Positions 29,862 through 39,443 of a stretch of DNA of 64,000 nucleotides are shown in pieces. Position 1 is the stretch's first letter; the number at the start of each line of letters is the position of its first letter. The stretch comes from Conchocele bisecta. Lineage: Eukaryota; Mollusca; Bivalvia; Lucinida; Thyasiridae. The notes below the pieces were generated by a model. That model was given only the letters and a program-made list of their open reading frames with translations, did no database searches and was not told where the DNA came from. The stretch covers positions 682,001 through 746,000 of the forward strand of contig JAQRGA010000042.1 of the NCBI GenBank assembly GCA_029237695.1, read 5' to 3'. The position numbers and the translations under genes were made by a program.

Positions 29862-30058
29862 TCAGACACTGACCATAAAAGCTATTAGGCTCCGCTATAT
29901 AGCTGTAAGTGAGTTAAAATATCATGTTTCTTAAAGAGTATAAATAGTTTAATCTATGATTGCAGAGCTGTTTTAGAGTGTATTATCAAAACCTTTTAGG
30001 CTAATATTATAATAAGTATGTAAATAAATAAAATTATGCGAAGTCAAATATTTTCATT

Positions 30059-30871
30059 ATGAAATCCATTAAAAATTTTAACCTGTTTCAAACAATTCTC
30101 ATTATTTTCGGAGGCCTAATTTTACTTTTTATTGTCGCCCCAATTTTATCAATGTGTTTAAGTTCCAGTGTTGATACTCTTGTTAAGACTGCAGCAGAAG
30201 AACAGGTTTATAAAAGTATATGGCTTACTTTATGGACATCGATGATTGCAACAATGGCATTTGCTGTTTTAGCAGTTCCTTTTGCATATTTACTTGCAAG
30301 AAAAAACTTTCCTTTTAAGCGACTGATATGCGGAATTATTGATGTACCTATTGTTATTCCACATTCTGCAGCGGGTATTGCTCTCCTTGGAGTCATATCA
30401 AAAAATTCTTTTGCAGGAGAAGCGGCTAGCAAAATAGGTATAAATTTTATAGATCATCCTCTTGGAATAATGATATGTATGGCATTTGTCAGTCTGCCTT
30501 TTTTAATAAATGGTGCTAGAGAAGGATTTGAAAGTGTTCCCATCCAACTTGAAAAAACTGCTTATACATTAGGAGCATCTAACAGCAAAGTTTTTTTTAC
30601 AATTAGTCTTCCAATGGCATGGAGATCTGTTATGTCAGGATTTGTTATGATGTGGGGGCGTGGTTTAAGCGAGTTTGGTACCATCGTAATAATAGCTTAT
30701 TACCCAACGGTGACATCTGTATTAATTTACAATAGATTTACTACATACGGGTTAAAATATGCTCAACCTGTAGCTGTACTGTTTGTTCTTGCATGCCTGA
30801 TAATGTTTATTTTTTTTAAACTGCTATCCATGGAAAAGAAAAAAAAGAATAATCTTGTACGATACAAATAG
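30059..30871 (+). CDS. wtpB: Tungstate/molybdate ABC transporter permease (WtpB/ModB-like)
   Basis: 270-residue inner-membrane permease with about six segments. The cytoplasmic EAA loop is present around residues 160-185: FESVPIQLEKTAYTLGASNS and KVFFTISLPMAWRSVMSGF. Other family segments are FAYLLARKNFPFKRLICGII, DVPIVIPHSAAGIALLGVI and GRGLSEFGTIVIIAYYPT, typical of sulfate/molybdate/tungstate permeases. It begins 197 bases after the intruding GHKL gene, and the ATPase gene follows after 64 bases. Assignment to the wtpA-encoded system follows from proximity. Confidence 0.88.
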   Translation: MKSIKNFNLFQTILIIFGGLILLFIVAPILSMCLSSSVDTLVKTAAEEQVYKSIWLTLWTSMIATMAFAVLAVPFAYLLARKNFPFKRLICGIIDVPIVIPHSAAGIALLGVISKNSFAGEAASKIGINFIDHPLGIMICMAFVSLPFLINGAREGFESVPIQLEKTAYTLGASNSKVFFTISLPMAWRSVMSGFVMMWGRGLSEFGTIVIIAYYPTVTSVLIYNRFTTYGLKYAQPVAVLFVLACLIMFIFFKLLSMEKKKKNNLVRYK

Positions 30872-30935
30872 GATAATTATAAATAATTAATGCTTAATAA
30901 AACTTAAAACCGAGGATTATGATGAGGCTTAAATT

Positions 30936-32054
30936 TTGCTAAAATTAAAATCAATTAGTAGAAAATTTCCTAACTTTGAACTTCAAAATATTAATCTTGA
31001 AATTGAAGAAGGTGAATATTTTGTTTTATTAGGTAAATCAGGTTCAGGTAAGAGTTTGATCTTAGAGTTAATAGCCGGATTGCAGATACCTGAGACAGGA
31101 GATATTAAAATTCACGGTGTTTCTATTTTAAACAGAACAATACAGAAAAGAAATATTGGTCTTGTTTTTCAAAATCATTCTCTTTTTCCTCATATGACAG
31201 TTAAAGCTAATATCTTTTTTGCACTAAAAAAAAGGCAGAATAGAGATAGTTTTGCTAAGAGTATAAATAGTGTTATAGAGATATTAAAAGTATCACATCT
31301 ACTTGATAGATATCCCGGAACACTTTCTTTAGGAGAGTCTCAAAGAGTTGCACTTGTCAGAACGCTTGTTACTAATCCGTGTTGTTTACTACTTGATGAA
31401 CCTCTCTCGTCGCTAGATACGCAGACAAAAACAGAAATAAGGAGTCTGCTTAGAAAAATTAACAGTGGAGATATCTACTTCGGTGAAGAAAATCGAAAGA
31501 AACTAAAGACAATACTGCATGTTACTCATGACTATGAAGAAGCGTTGGCACTCTCTTCCAGAATAGCTGTTATCGAAAATGGTGCTATTTCACAAGTGGG
31601 CAAACCAAGCGAAATTTTTAGACATCCTAAATCTCAGTTTATTGCTAAATTTATAGGAATTAAGAATTTTTATAGAGGCTGTATGAAAAAAATAGACAAG
31701 ACAACTGCAATATTTACAGTATATAAAAATAATGATAGTTCTGCAGGGGTAACTGATATTAATTTTTATATTTTAACTCAGGAATATAATGGTAATTCAG
31801 GATGTGTTATTTTAAGAAGTGAAGATATAACTTTATCGAATACATTTTTGGATTCCAGTGCCAGAAATTCATTTAAAGGCAATGTAACAGACATTGAAAA
31901 TGTGAAAGCTGGTGTAGAGGTAACTGTTGATATAGATAGTGTATTAGTATCTGTTTTAATAACCGAAGTGTCACTGAATAAACTTGAAATTAAACTGTAC
32001 AAAGAGATCCATATCAGCTTCAAAACACAGGCTGCACATTTTATCGGTAATTGA
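30936..32054 (+). CDS. wtpC: Tungstate/molybdate ABC transporter ATPase (WtpC/ModC-like)
   Basis: 372-residue ABC ATPase that powers the preceding permease. It has Walker A LGKSGSGKS (about 32-40), the Q-loop LVFQNHSLFPHMTV, signature LSLGESQRVALVR (usual LSGGQ changed to LSLGE), Walker B CLLLDEPLSSLD and the H-loop HVTHDYEEA. Residues about 235-372 form the C-terminal TOBE-like oxyanion domain. The start is TTG with a GAGG box upstream; an earlier ATG (30920) is out of frame. The altered signature is unusual but keeps the essential serine and glycine. Confidence 0.88.
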   Translation: MLKLKSISRKFPNFELQNINLEIEEGEYFVLLGKSGSGKSLILELIAGLQIPETGDIKIHGVSILNRTIQKRNIGLVFQNHSLFPHMTVKANIFFALKKRQNRDSFAKSINSVIEILKVSHLLDRYPGTLSLGESQRVALVRTLVTNPCCLLLDEPLSSLDTQTKTEIRSLLRKINSGDIYFGEENRKKLKTILHVTHDYEEALALSSRIAVIENGAISQVGKPSEIFRHPKSQFIAKFIGIKNFYRGCMKKIDKTTAIFTVYKNNDSSAGVTDINFYILTQEYNGNSGCVILRSEDITLSNTFLDSSARNSFKGNVTDIENVKAGVEVTVDIDSVLVSVLITEVSLNKLEIKLYKEIHISFKTQAAHFIGN

Positions 32055-32876
32055 ATTTGACTTATAGGATAATATTTATAACCACTATTTTTTCATTACT
32101 TAAATAATTTGCTGAAAGCTTATCAGTATTTAGTGCATTATCTACTAAAGTATATTTTTATCCATACCTAAGTTTAGACATTTTTCGTCAGTACCAATAG
32201 CTAAAATTATTCTTTCTGTAATAAAGTGAGATTATTTGTATTGAGTTTTAAGCCTCGTGAAACAGCTATAGTCTTACTCATACTAAGGGCTAATTATTTT
32301 TAGTAAAATATTGATTAATCTATAATATCAGTTTAATATGCAATATGATAAAATATAAAAATTTTCTATCATAAGCCGAAAAATTAAATTTTATTTATCT
32401 TCATCATCAAGAGGATTTATCCAGATATAAAGATCGTATAAAAGTAATATTATATCTAGATCAAGATTTAGGTTTTAAAGAAATTTAAAATTTATTTTTT
32501 TAAAAAAATCTGACAATTTATAATTATATAAGTGGGTATCAACCAAATGGCATCTGTACTCTTTTCTATATTATACCTGATACCAATAGTTGTATCACCT
32601 GCCATACTTATGGTTGAGATAGAATATCTGTAAATTTTATAAAGGTGTACTGGCATCCATAATTTATATTGAAAATTTCAAATCTTTCATGTTTATAAAT
32701 CGCTTCATTTAAAACATCTATACAAAAAAATTATCCAATGTATTTGATAGTTTCAAGGTTAAAAATTTTCGACTCTGAATATCAATTACTGTTTTAAGAT
32801 ATATAAATGTACCACTAAAGAGGATATATCTAATATCTGTAGATCCTACTTGGTTTATATATTATACGTCTAATAA
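32055..32876. other. 822-base gap, largely non-coding
   Basis: No intact gene. One fossil is recognised (an IS630-like fragment, listed separately). The remaining bases are A+T-rich, with stops in all frames. The stretch downstream of about 32530 keeps short open runs on both strands that may be decayed sequence of unknown origin. Confidence 0.4.
32402..32488 (+). pseudogene. IS630/Tc1-mariner-type transposase fragment
   Basis: A 28-codon run reads HHQEDLSRYKDRIKVILYLD then QDLGFKEI before a stop. This resembles the N-terminal helix-turn-helix lead of IS630 transposases, in which 'rDRIKailLLd.G.s..eIA' is conserved. Nothing recognisable extends it on either side, so it is a small fossil. The call rests on a short match. 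Confidence 0.45.
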
Positions 32877-33683
32877 TTATTTAAGATTATTGGTGAGACT
32901 TTTTACAAATTTTTTGATATCGGAAATAGGAATTTCATTTTTACTTAAAGCTTCAATTTTTCTTACAATAGCACTTCCTACAACAATACCGTCTAAACCA
33001 CACTTTGCCGCAGCTTTAACATGCTCCGGAGTAGATATACCAAATCCCATAACAACAGGTAAATCAGTATGTTTTTTAATTACAGATATTTTTTCTTCTA
33101 TATCTAATGCGAGATCATTTCTTTCGCCTGTAACACCTTCTCTTGACACATAATAAATAAATGAACTGGCAAATTGAGCAATAGTATCAAGTCTTTTTTC
33201 CAGAGTATTAGGAGCAACTAATGCAACCAAAGATAGTCCTGATCCATAAATTATAGTTTTATAATAATCACCTTCTTCAGGTGTTAAGTCGAGTAAAAGC
33301 AGAGAATCCACACCTGATTTTTTGGCTTTCATACAAAAATCCTTAAAATTTCTGGCAAAAGCAACTGGGTTAAGATATGTATATAAAACTATTGGCAGAT
33401 TTTTATATTTTTTTCGAATATCAGCAGCTAAACTCAAAACATCATCAACACTGAAATCATTTAATAAGGCTCTCTGAGCAGATAATTGATTTGCTTCACC
33501 GTCAGCCAGTGGATCAGAAAAAGGAATACCCAGCTCCAAAATATCAATGCCTGCACTAACAAGATGATCAACTATATTTAGGCATTTATCGTAATTAGGA
33601 TCACCTGCTGTAATATAGGAAATAAATGCCGATTTATTAATATTTTTTAGTTCTGTAAATAATTTTTTTATTCTTTCAGACAT
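32877..33683 (-). CDS. trpA: Tryptophan synthase alpha chain
   Basis: Cleaves indole-3-glycerol phosphate to indole and glyceraldehyde-3-phosphate; indole passes to the beta chain. The 268-residue protein shows the family signature LELGIPFSDPLADGE (catalytic Glu near 49 and Asp near 60), FISYITAGDPNYDKC at the N-terminus, YYVSREGVTGERNDL and VMGFGISTPEHV at the phosphate site. A GGAG box lies eight bases before the ATG. No trpB or other trp gene flanks it here, so the pathway is split across the genome or partly lost. Confidence 0.95.
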   Translation of the reverse strand: MSERIKKLFTELKNINKSAFISYITAGDPNYDKCLNIVDHLVSAGIDILELGIPFSDPLADGEANQLSAQRALLNDFSVDDVLSLAADIRKKYKNLPIVLYTYLNPVAFARNFKDFCMKAKKSGVDSLLLLDLTPEEGDYYKTIIYGSGLSLVALVAPNTLEKRLDTIAQFASSFIYYVSREGVTGERNDLALDIEEKISVIKKHTDLPVVMGFGISTPEHVKAAAKCGLDGIVVGSAIVRKIEALSKNEIPISDIKKFVKSLTNNLK

Positions 33684-33804
33684 CTGCTTTCTCCATAATA
33701 TAAATCAACGCCCTCTGTGCAGGTTAAATATTATTTTTCATAATTTACTTTTTACCTCTGATTAAATCTTAAAAAACATTCAACATTATAATTTTAAGAT
33801 TATA

Positions 33805-34362
33805 TTAAATATAGGCTCCAAGAAGTCTTTTCATAGTTCGTTTAAAAATTTCAACTGTCCATTCTACATCTGCAAATGCTCTATGTGCTGGACCAATATT
33901 TGAGTCAAGCCCAAAAGTAACAAGAAGGTTTTGAAGACTGTAACTATTCAATCCCGGATAAGCCTGTTTAATTAACGGAATAGTATCCAGAGTTTTTCCA
34001 CCCCAAACTTTAAGACCTATCCTGGCAAAACTTTCCTGCAAAAAAGATAGATCAAAACGGGCATTATGGGCAACAAGTGTTGATTCTTTACAAAACTCTA
34101 AAAACTCATATCCTACATCTTTAAATTTTTTAGACTCTTTAACCATCTCGTTAGTAATGCCGTGAATTGAAGTTAAATGCTTTGGAATTTTACAGCCCGG
34201 ATTAACCAAAGAGCTGAATTTACTTTGACCGCCATCTTTATCTATTCTTACTGCGGCTAACTCTACTATCCGATGATAAACAGGTGATAGACCTGTTGTT
34301 TCAATATCAAAAATTGTAAATGGTCCAAGTTTAAACCATTCATCAGGTATTGGATTATTCAT
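33805..34362 (-). CDS. DEDDh 3'-5' exonuclease (DnaQ/PolC epsilon-like)
   Basis: 185-residue exonuclease domain with the four acidic positions and the catalytic His: Exo I FTIFDIETTGLSP (D19, E21), Exo II LVAHNARFDLSFLQ and Exo III GPAHRAFADVEWT. VHRIVELAAVRID and IHGITNEMVKESKKF are typical of PolC/DnaQ-type proofreading domains. It could be the polymerase III epsilon subunit or a free-standing repair nuclease; no polymerase gene is adjacent. It lies about 280 bases from the MurC-like gene, separated by heptamer-like repeats. Confidence 0.85.
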   Translation of the reverse strand: MNNPIPDEWFKLGPFTIFDIETTGLSPVYHRIVELAAVRIDKDGGQSKFSSLVNPGCKIPKHLTSIHGITNEMVKESKKFKDVGYEFLEFCKESTLVAHNARFDLSFLQESFARIGLKVWGGKTLDTIPLIKQAYPGLNSYSLQNLLVTFGLDSNIGPAHRAFADVEWTVEIFKRTMKRLLGAYI

Positions 34363-34365
34363 ATT

Positions 34366-34640
34366 AAGTTCTAAATTTTAGGTTTTGAGTTTTGAACTGC
34401 CAAGATTTTGAAATGTTGTTTTTACTATTTGATTTATATATGAAGATAAATCAATGTTTGCTAAACTACAACATTTGCACCTATACAGATTGAACTTCTA
34501 AACAGCTGTTTAGAAATAATATATTCTTTCTTAGCTAAAAGTAATCTATATAACTCTATTATATTCAAAACAAATTTAAACATTCTATCTTTTATCATAA
34601 ATATTTTCTCTTTTTAAACTCAAAACTACAACCTTAAAAC
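34366..34640. repeat. Degenerate (G)GTTTTGAG/TTTTGAAC-type short repeats
   Basis: Related strings occur at 34366-34396 (TTAAGTTCTAAATTTTAGG then TTTTGAGTTTTGAAC) and, inverted, at about 34612-34640 (TTTTTAAACTCAAAACTAC then AACCTTAAAAC). A third copy lies inside the 5' end of the MurC-like gene (about 36056-36090). They look like seven-base units such as AGTTTTG repeated with errors. The function is unknown; such repeats are often strand-slippage products. Confidence 0.5.
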
Positions 34641-36103
34641 TATTTAACTATCTCATTTGCCCATAATGCTAAAGATCCGTCTCGTGCACCCATTATAAGG
34701 ATAATGTCTTCTTCATCACTGTTATTGCTTAAATATTTATAAGCAATCTCCCTGGATTCAAAATAATGATACATATCCTTATTTTTAGACTTTACACCAT
34801 ATTCATTATTCACATCACTAGCTTTTGGTGAAAAACTACTTGTTCCACCGGCATAAAAAACAGGCATTAAAATAAACTTATCATTTATATTAAGACAGAA
34901 TTCTAATTCAGGAAACAGTAAATCTTTCATAAATTTAAAAGGTTCATAGCCATGAGGCTGAAAAATAGCAAATACTCTTCCTCTGCATATTGACTGTGCC
35001 GTTTTTATACATGAAATTATTTTTTCAACATTATGTGCATAATCATCAATCACTAATGTTCCTTTATCGCTAAATCCTTTTTTCTCAAATCTCCTATGCA
35101 CACCATTAAATTTTGATACAGCGTCCCTATTTTCAGCAGGCAGTTTATTTATTTCTAATAAATCTAATAATCCCATGACTGCCAATAAATTTTCAGCATT
35201 ATGTCTGCCCGGAATAGGAAGTCTTATTATGATAGATTGGGAGGCACTATTTCTACACTCAGCAAACTGTTTTTCACTGTTTAAATAATATTTTTCTAGA
35301 AACCAAATATTAATATTGTGTAATTTCGGCAGATTTTTTTTAGAACTAAATACAACAATTTTAAGGTGTGCATAAGAATCGGGATCAAGTAGACTTAAGA
35401 TATTATCTTCAACAACAGCACCTTTTCTTGTATTATTTAAGAATTTTTCAAATACCTCTATTAACTCTTTTTTTGAATAATGATCTCTACCTAAATTTAA
35501 TAGGACAGAGTAGTCAGGATTAAATACTATTAAACTTTTATCACTTTCATCAGCTTCATAAACAAAATAGTTACCTTTGCCCGGTCTAAAGTTTCCCGGA
35601 TATAATTTATTGGTAAAGGCATTAATTATTCCACCATTTAACACTATAGGATCCAGTCTTAAATTAAAAATAGTTTCAGCAATCCATGCAGTAACTGTAG
35701 TTTTACCACAACTGCCGCCTACGGCTATTGAAGTTGTATTTTTAAGCAAATGCTGAACAAGAACCAACGCTTCTGAACGGTGCAATTTTTTAATATCTGA
35801 AGTAGGAGGTGGCAGATCGGGATTATCATTTTCTATTGCTGTGGAATAAATAAGTCTATCAGGAATACTGTTTTTTATATATGATCCATCTTGGAGATAA
35901 ATACTGATACCCTGAGCAGTTAATTTTTCAATCAGTATTCTATTTTCTGGATTATTTATAGCTCTGTCACTACCTGAAACATTATAACCAAGCCATCTGA
36001 ATACCTGAGCCAGACCACTCATACCTATTCCACATATACCGATAAAATGGAGTGATTTAAGTTTTACATTTTGAGTTTTAAATTTTGAGTTATTTTTTGA
36101 CAC
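34640..36103 (-). CDS. murC: Divergent UDP-N-acetylmuramate--alanine ligase (MurC-like)
   Basis: Mur ligase adding L-alanine to UDP-MurNAc. The 487-residue protein has the N-terminal IGICGIGMSGLAQVFRWLGY, VSGSDRAINNP, the P-loop GGSCGKTTVTAWIAE, YEADESDKSLIVFNPDYSV, the hinge PGRHNAENLLAVMG and the C-terminal VIDDYAHNVEKI and FQPHGYEPFKFM. The P-loop is GSCGKTT rather than the near-universal GTHGKTT, and the region after the DH motif differs from E. coli MurC. It starts with GTG behind a GGAG box. A true murC in the main division cluster cannot be excluded, which would make this a paralogue; Mpl is less likely by its ESD motif. Confidence 0.8.
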   Translation of the reverse strand: MSKNNSKFKTQNVKLKSLHFIGICGIGMSGLAQVFRWLGYNVSGSDRAINNPENRILIEKLTAQGISIYLQDGSYIKNSIPDRLIYSTAIENDNPDLPPPTSDIKKLHRSEALVLVQHLLKNTTSIAVGGSCGKTTVTAWIAETIFNLRLDPIVLNGGIINAFTNKLYPGNFRPGKGNYFVYEADESDKSLIVFNPDYSVLLNLGRDHYSKKELIEVFEKFLNNTRKGAVVEDNILSLLDPDSYAHLKIVVFSSKKNLPKLHNINIWFLEKYYLNSEKQFAECRNSASQSIIIRLPIPGRHNAENLLAVMGLLDLLEINKLPAENRDAVSKFNGVHRRFEKKGFSDKGTLVIDDYAHNVEKIISCIKTAQSICRGRVFAIFQPHGYEPFKFMKDLLFPELEFCLNINDKFILMPVFYAGGTSSFSPKASDVNNEYGVKSKNKDMYHYFESREIAYKYLSNNSDEEDIILIMGARDGSLALWANEIVK

Positions 36104-36288
36104 TTGTTTATCTCCGATTATTATCTAAATTGTATTTTTGTTATTCAGTAGATCTATTGAATAAGATCATAAGAAAAAATATTTGATCAATTTGATTCTA
36201 TCTCTCATTTAATAGACATAATAATATAATCAATAATTAATACAATAAATTTTATTTATAAGCCAAATAAAATAACAGGAGCGACTTC

Positions 36289-37524
36289 ATGAAAATTGCA
36301 ATTATATCAATTGGAGATGAACTTTTAAGGGGGGCAATTGAGAATAAAAATTTGGCCGTAATTGGCAGAGAATTTAAAAAAATGGGGATTATTCCTTCTT
36401 TACAGATGACAATAAAAGATTCTAAAAATGATATTATAGAGTGTCTGGATTACCTTCATGAAAATTTTGATATAATAATTTCAACAGGCGGATTAGGTCC
36501 TACTGATGATGATTTGACAGTTAAAACATTTGCTGATTATTATGGAATTAAACTCTATAAAAATAAAAATGTAATAAAACATATCCAAAATATCTTAAAT
36601 CAAAATAATAAACTTATTTCAAAATATAATCTAAAACAGGCAATCGTACCCGAAGGATGCAGAGTTATAGATAATCCTAACGGTACTGCTCCGGGAGTTT
36701 TTTTTGAATATAAGAATCAGAAAATATTCCTACTGCCAGGACCACCGTATGAAATGCAGCCAATGATTTCAAATTATATTAGACCTTACATAAAATCAAA
36801 TTATGAGTATGACAAAATATATTTTAATTCTGCGTATGCTGTTAATTGTCCTGAATCTGAAATACAGAGAACCGTAACCGAGAAAATAAGACCGCCCGAA
36901 AAGATTAGTGTAGCATATAGAGTATACAACGGAGTTTGTGAAATAACATTTAGCAGTGATAATAAAAAATTGACTAATGAATATTTTATGAAGTTTAAAA
37001 AATTAATGGGCAATTACCTTCTCGCAGAAAATTATACAAATTTAGTAGAAGAAACAATTAGTTTACTAAAAAAACATAATTTAACATTGTCCACAGCTGA
37101 ATCATGTACAGCCGGAATGATTGGATCTAAAATAACTGATATTTCAGGAGTTTCTTCTATCTATAAAGGCGGAATAATCTCATACTCCAATGAAATCAAA
37201 GAGTATATACTTGGTATAAAAAATTCACTACTGAAAAAATATGGAGCTGTAAGCAGTGAATGTGCTGAAGCAATGGTTAAATGTATATGCAGTAAATTTA
37301 ATACAGATGCAGGTATTTCAGTTACAGGAATAGCTGGCCCTGACGGAGGGACAGAAGAAAAATCTGTTGGTTTAGTCTATATTGCAGTAAAACTGCACGA
37401 CCATATTATCATTAAAAAATATAATTTTACAGGCAATAGAAATATAGTGCGGCAAAGAACTACTAATAAAGCAATCGGTATGCTCAGAATGCTTTGCATT
37501 AAAACGGGAGGCATAAAAATATAA
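36289..37524 (+). CDS. cinA: CinA: nicotinamide-nucleotide amidase/ADP-ribose pyrophosphatase-type protein
   Basis: 411-residue protein with an N-terminal MoaB/MogA-like domain (about 1-170) and a C-terminal PncC amidase domain (about 255-405), which deamidates nicotinamide mononucleotide in NAD recycling. Visible segments: ISIGDELLRGAIENKN, STGGLGPTDDDLT, LLPGPPYEMQPM, STAESCTAGMIGSKI (amidase nucleophile Ser region) and SVTGIAGPDGGTEEKSVGLVYIA. AACAGGAGCGAC precedes the ATG. It is monocistronic, with a long decayed region downstream. Involvement in competence is a family name only. Confidence 0.93.
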   Translation: MKIAIISIGDELLRGAIENKNLAVIGREFKKMGIIPSLQMTIKDSKNDIIECLDYLHENFDIIISTGGLGPTDDDLTVKTFADYYGIKLYKNKNVIKHIQNILNQNNKLISKYNLKQAIVPEGCRVIDNPNGTAPGVFFEYKNQKIFLLPGPPYEMQPMISNYIRPYIKSNYEYDKIYFNSAYAVNCPESEIQRTVTEKIRPPEKISVAYRVYNGVCEITFSSDNKKLTNEYFMKFKKLMGNYLLAENYTNLVEETISLLKKHNLTLSTAESCTAGMIGSKITDISGVSSIYKGGIISYSNEIKEYILGIKNSLLKKYGAVSSECAEAMVKCICSKFNTDAGISVTGIAGPDGGTEEKSVGLVYIAVKLHDHIIIKKYNFTGNRNIVRQRTTNKAIGMLRMLCIKTGGIKI

Positions 37525-37535
37525 AAATGCTATAA

Positions 37536-37995
37536 AAATTTAAATGTAAGGTTGCCATAGAAACACTTAAAGAGGAAAAAACACTTGGTGAGATATAATC
37601 TGAATATGGTGGTCTGGGTAATTGCATAAGTATCCAGAAAAAAGAAACATCATCATACTATTATAATTCATGCCAAAAACATATACTTGATTTAGCATAT
37701 AGTTAAAGTAGTGAAATTATGTTTTTAAAAACATCCTTATTAATAGATATAGGCAGATAAATAAAGATCTTTGCAAAAATAATATAATATCTTGAGAAAA
37801 GAATGCTAGAAATCATATGAAGTAACTTAGTTTATGTGCTATATACCCAAAGTCGAAATAAAGTAGAAGAGAGCTTGATAATAAATACTTATATTGAATG
37901 ATTTTGGAGAAGTATCAAATATGAAAATATCTTTTTATATGATTACAATTCTATGAATAAATTGAGAAAAGGTATAAAAAAACAGGTTAATTGAA
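37536..37995 (+). pseudogene. Decayed IS3-family element (OrfA and OrfB fragments)
   Basis: Two fossils in order. At 37536-37645 the frame reads KFKCKVAIETLKEEKTLGEI, a stop, then SEYGG..., matching the OrfA helix-turn-helix lead 'KfK.kvalEtLkeekTl.eia.eygvhp'. At about 37868-37995 the frames read RELDNKYLY then, after a shift, IE(stop)FWRSIKYENIFLYDYNSMNKL and RKGIKKQVN, matching the integrase C-terminus 'DN.fiErfWrsiKyE.iyl.dY.s...lr.gi..y'. The roughly 220 bases between are too short for the missing core, so most of OrfB is deleted. Confidence 0.72.
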
Positions 37996-38482
37996 AAAAT
38001 AAAAAATAATTTCTACATCTATAAACTAATTAAAAGTTGTCAAATAAAATAGCTTACTATACAAGGAAGCTTTTTAGCGATAAAAAGATTACTTAGTCAG
38101 TGTCTTTTTATAAATTTATAAAAAAAATGTTAACAATAGTATGCTTTGATGGAAAACATTATATTTTTATGAAGATTAATGACAGTAATTATAAAGTTAA
38201 GTTCTATTAGAAAAATCTATATTTTCTTTTCTAAAATCAATGAAATATTTTGCTTTAAAATACTCAAAATATTGTAATTCTCTTTAGAAATATTACATTA
38301 ATCGAAGTTTTTATTGAAAAAATTGGGAAGGTAAGTGCAAAAAGATACTAATAATATATTTTTTATATTATCTGCAATTTGAAAAAATCTAAAATTGAAT
38401 TAGGTTAAACTCCCTTTGGATTATCATTATATTGATGTTTTGTATTTTAATAAATATTTGTAAATAATAGGAAGAGCTAGGA
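37996..38482. other. Non-coding stretch before rplM
   Basis: About 490 A+T-rich bases without recognised coding potential. A weak stem of TTATATTT-type palindromes occurs near 38350. The rplM leader and promoter must lie in the last 100 bases, but I could not identify an L13 autoregulatory structure. Confidence 0.3.
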
Positions 38483-38917
38483 ATGAAATCGTATTTAGCA
38501 AAAACAGGTGAAATTGAACGTAAGCATATATTAGTAGATGCTGATGGAGTGCCGTTAGGTAGATTATCAGTTAAAATAGCTAATGCTTTGAGAGGAAAAG
38601 ATAAACCGACATTTACTCCTCATATTGACACCGGTGTATTCGTAGTTGTAGTTAATGCTAAAAAAGTATTGCTTACAGGAAAGAAAGAAGAAAGAAAAAT
38701 TTATCAGGATTTTTCAGGATACAGAGGTGGTTTGAAAGAGTATACAGCTGCAGAAATTCGTGAAAAAAATCCTGAACGTTTAGTTAAAGATGCTGTATGG
38801 GGTATGCTTCCTCATGGTAGATTAGGTCGTCAAATTTTTAAGAAATTAAAAGTTTATCCCGGTGCAGAGTATCCGCATGAAGCTCAACAACCTGAAAAAA
38901 TTGATTTCTTTGCATAA
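38483..38917 (+). CDS. rplM: 50S ribosomal protein L13
   Basis: Ribosomal large-subunit protein binding 23S rRNA early in assembly. 144 residues with VDADGVPLGRLSVKIANALR, KDKPTFTPHIDTGVFVVVVNA and MLPHGRLGRQIFKKLKVYPG, all canonical. GGAAGAGCTAGGA precedes the ATG. rpsI follows after 36 bases, the nearly universal L13-S9 pair, so the two are co-transcribed. Confidence 0.97.
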   Translation: MKSYLAKTGEIERKHILVDADGVPLGRLSVKIANALRGKDKPTFTPHIDTGVFVVVVNAKKVLLTGKKEERKIYQDFSGYRGGLKEYTAAEIREKNPERLVKDAVWGMLPHGRLGRQIFKKLKVYPGAEYPHEAQQPEKIDFFA

Positions 38918-38953
38918 TTAAAAGTTTTTTATTAAGGAGTAGTAATAGAGTTT

Positions 38954-39349
38954 ATGGCTAAAAATGATCAAATATGGGCTACTGGCAGAAGAAAATGTGC
39001 TTCTGCTCAAGTTAGAATTAAACCTGGAACAGGTAAATATAAAATAAATAATAAAACAATTGAAGAATATTTTACTTCTGAAGCTGCTAGAGGCTATATT
39101 GAACAGCCTTTAATTGTTACTGAAACTTCAGGTAAATTTGATATTCATGCAAATATTAAAGGCGGCGGAGGCATAGGCCAAGCTGGAGCTTTAAGACACG
39201 GTATTGCCAGAGCACTTACAAAATATGATGAAAACTTAAGATCAGCATTGAAAAATGCCGGTATGTTGACACGTGATGCTCGCGTTAAAGAACGTAAAAA
39301 ACCAGGACAGCCTGGTGCACGTAAACGTTTCCAGTTTTCAAAACGCTAA
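38954..39349 (+). CDS. rpsI: 30S ribosomal protein S9
   Basis: Ribosomal small-subunit protein whose C-terminal tail reaches the P-site tRNA. 131 residues; TGRRKCASAQVRIKPGTG opens it, KGGGGIGQAGALRHGIARAL is the central signature, and the C-terminus is FQFSKR, matching the usual '...QFSKR' end with the terminal arginine. The operon ends at a strong terminator 25 bases after the stop. Confidence 0.97.
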   Translation: MAKNDQIWATGRRKCASAQVRIKPGTGKYKINNKTIEEYFTSEAARGYIEQPLIVTETSGKFDIHANIKGGGGIGQAGALRHGIARALTKYDENLRSALKNAGMLTRDARVKERKKPGQPGARKRFQFSKR

Positions 39350-39374
39350 TTATTGGATACATTTTAGATATTGC

Positions 39375-39409
39375 AAGCTGGGTATTTTTATAGATACCCA
39401 GCTTTTTTT
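39375..39409 (+). terminator. Intrinsic terminator of rplM-rpsI
   Basis: AAGCTGGGTAT / ATACCCAGCTT perfect stem of 11 pairs with a nine-base loop and a following run of seven T. Confidence 0.95.
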
Positions 39410-39443
39410 ATATTGAACTTTGTAGATATGTTTGAGGAATTTT

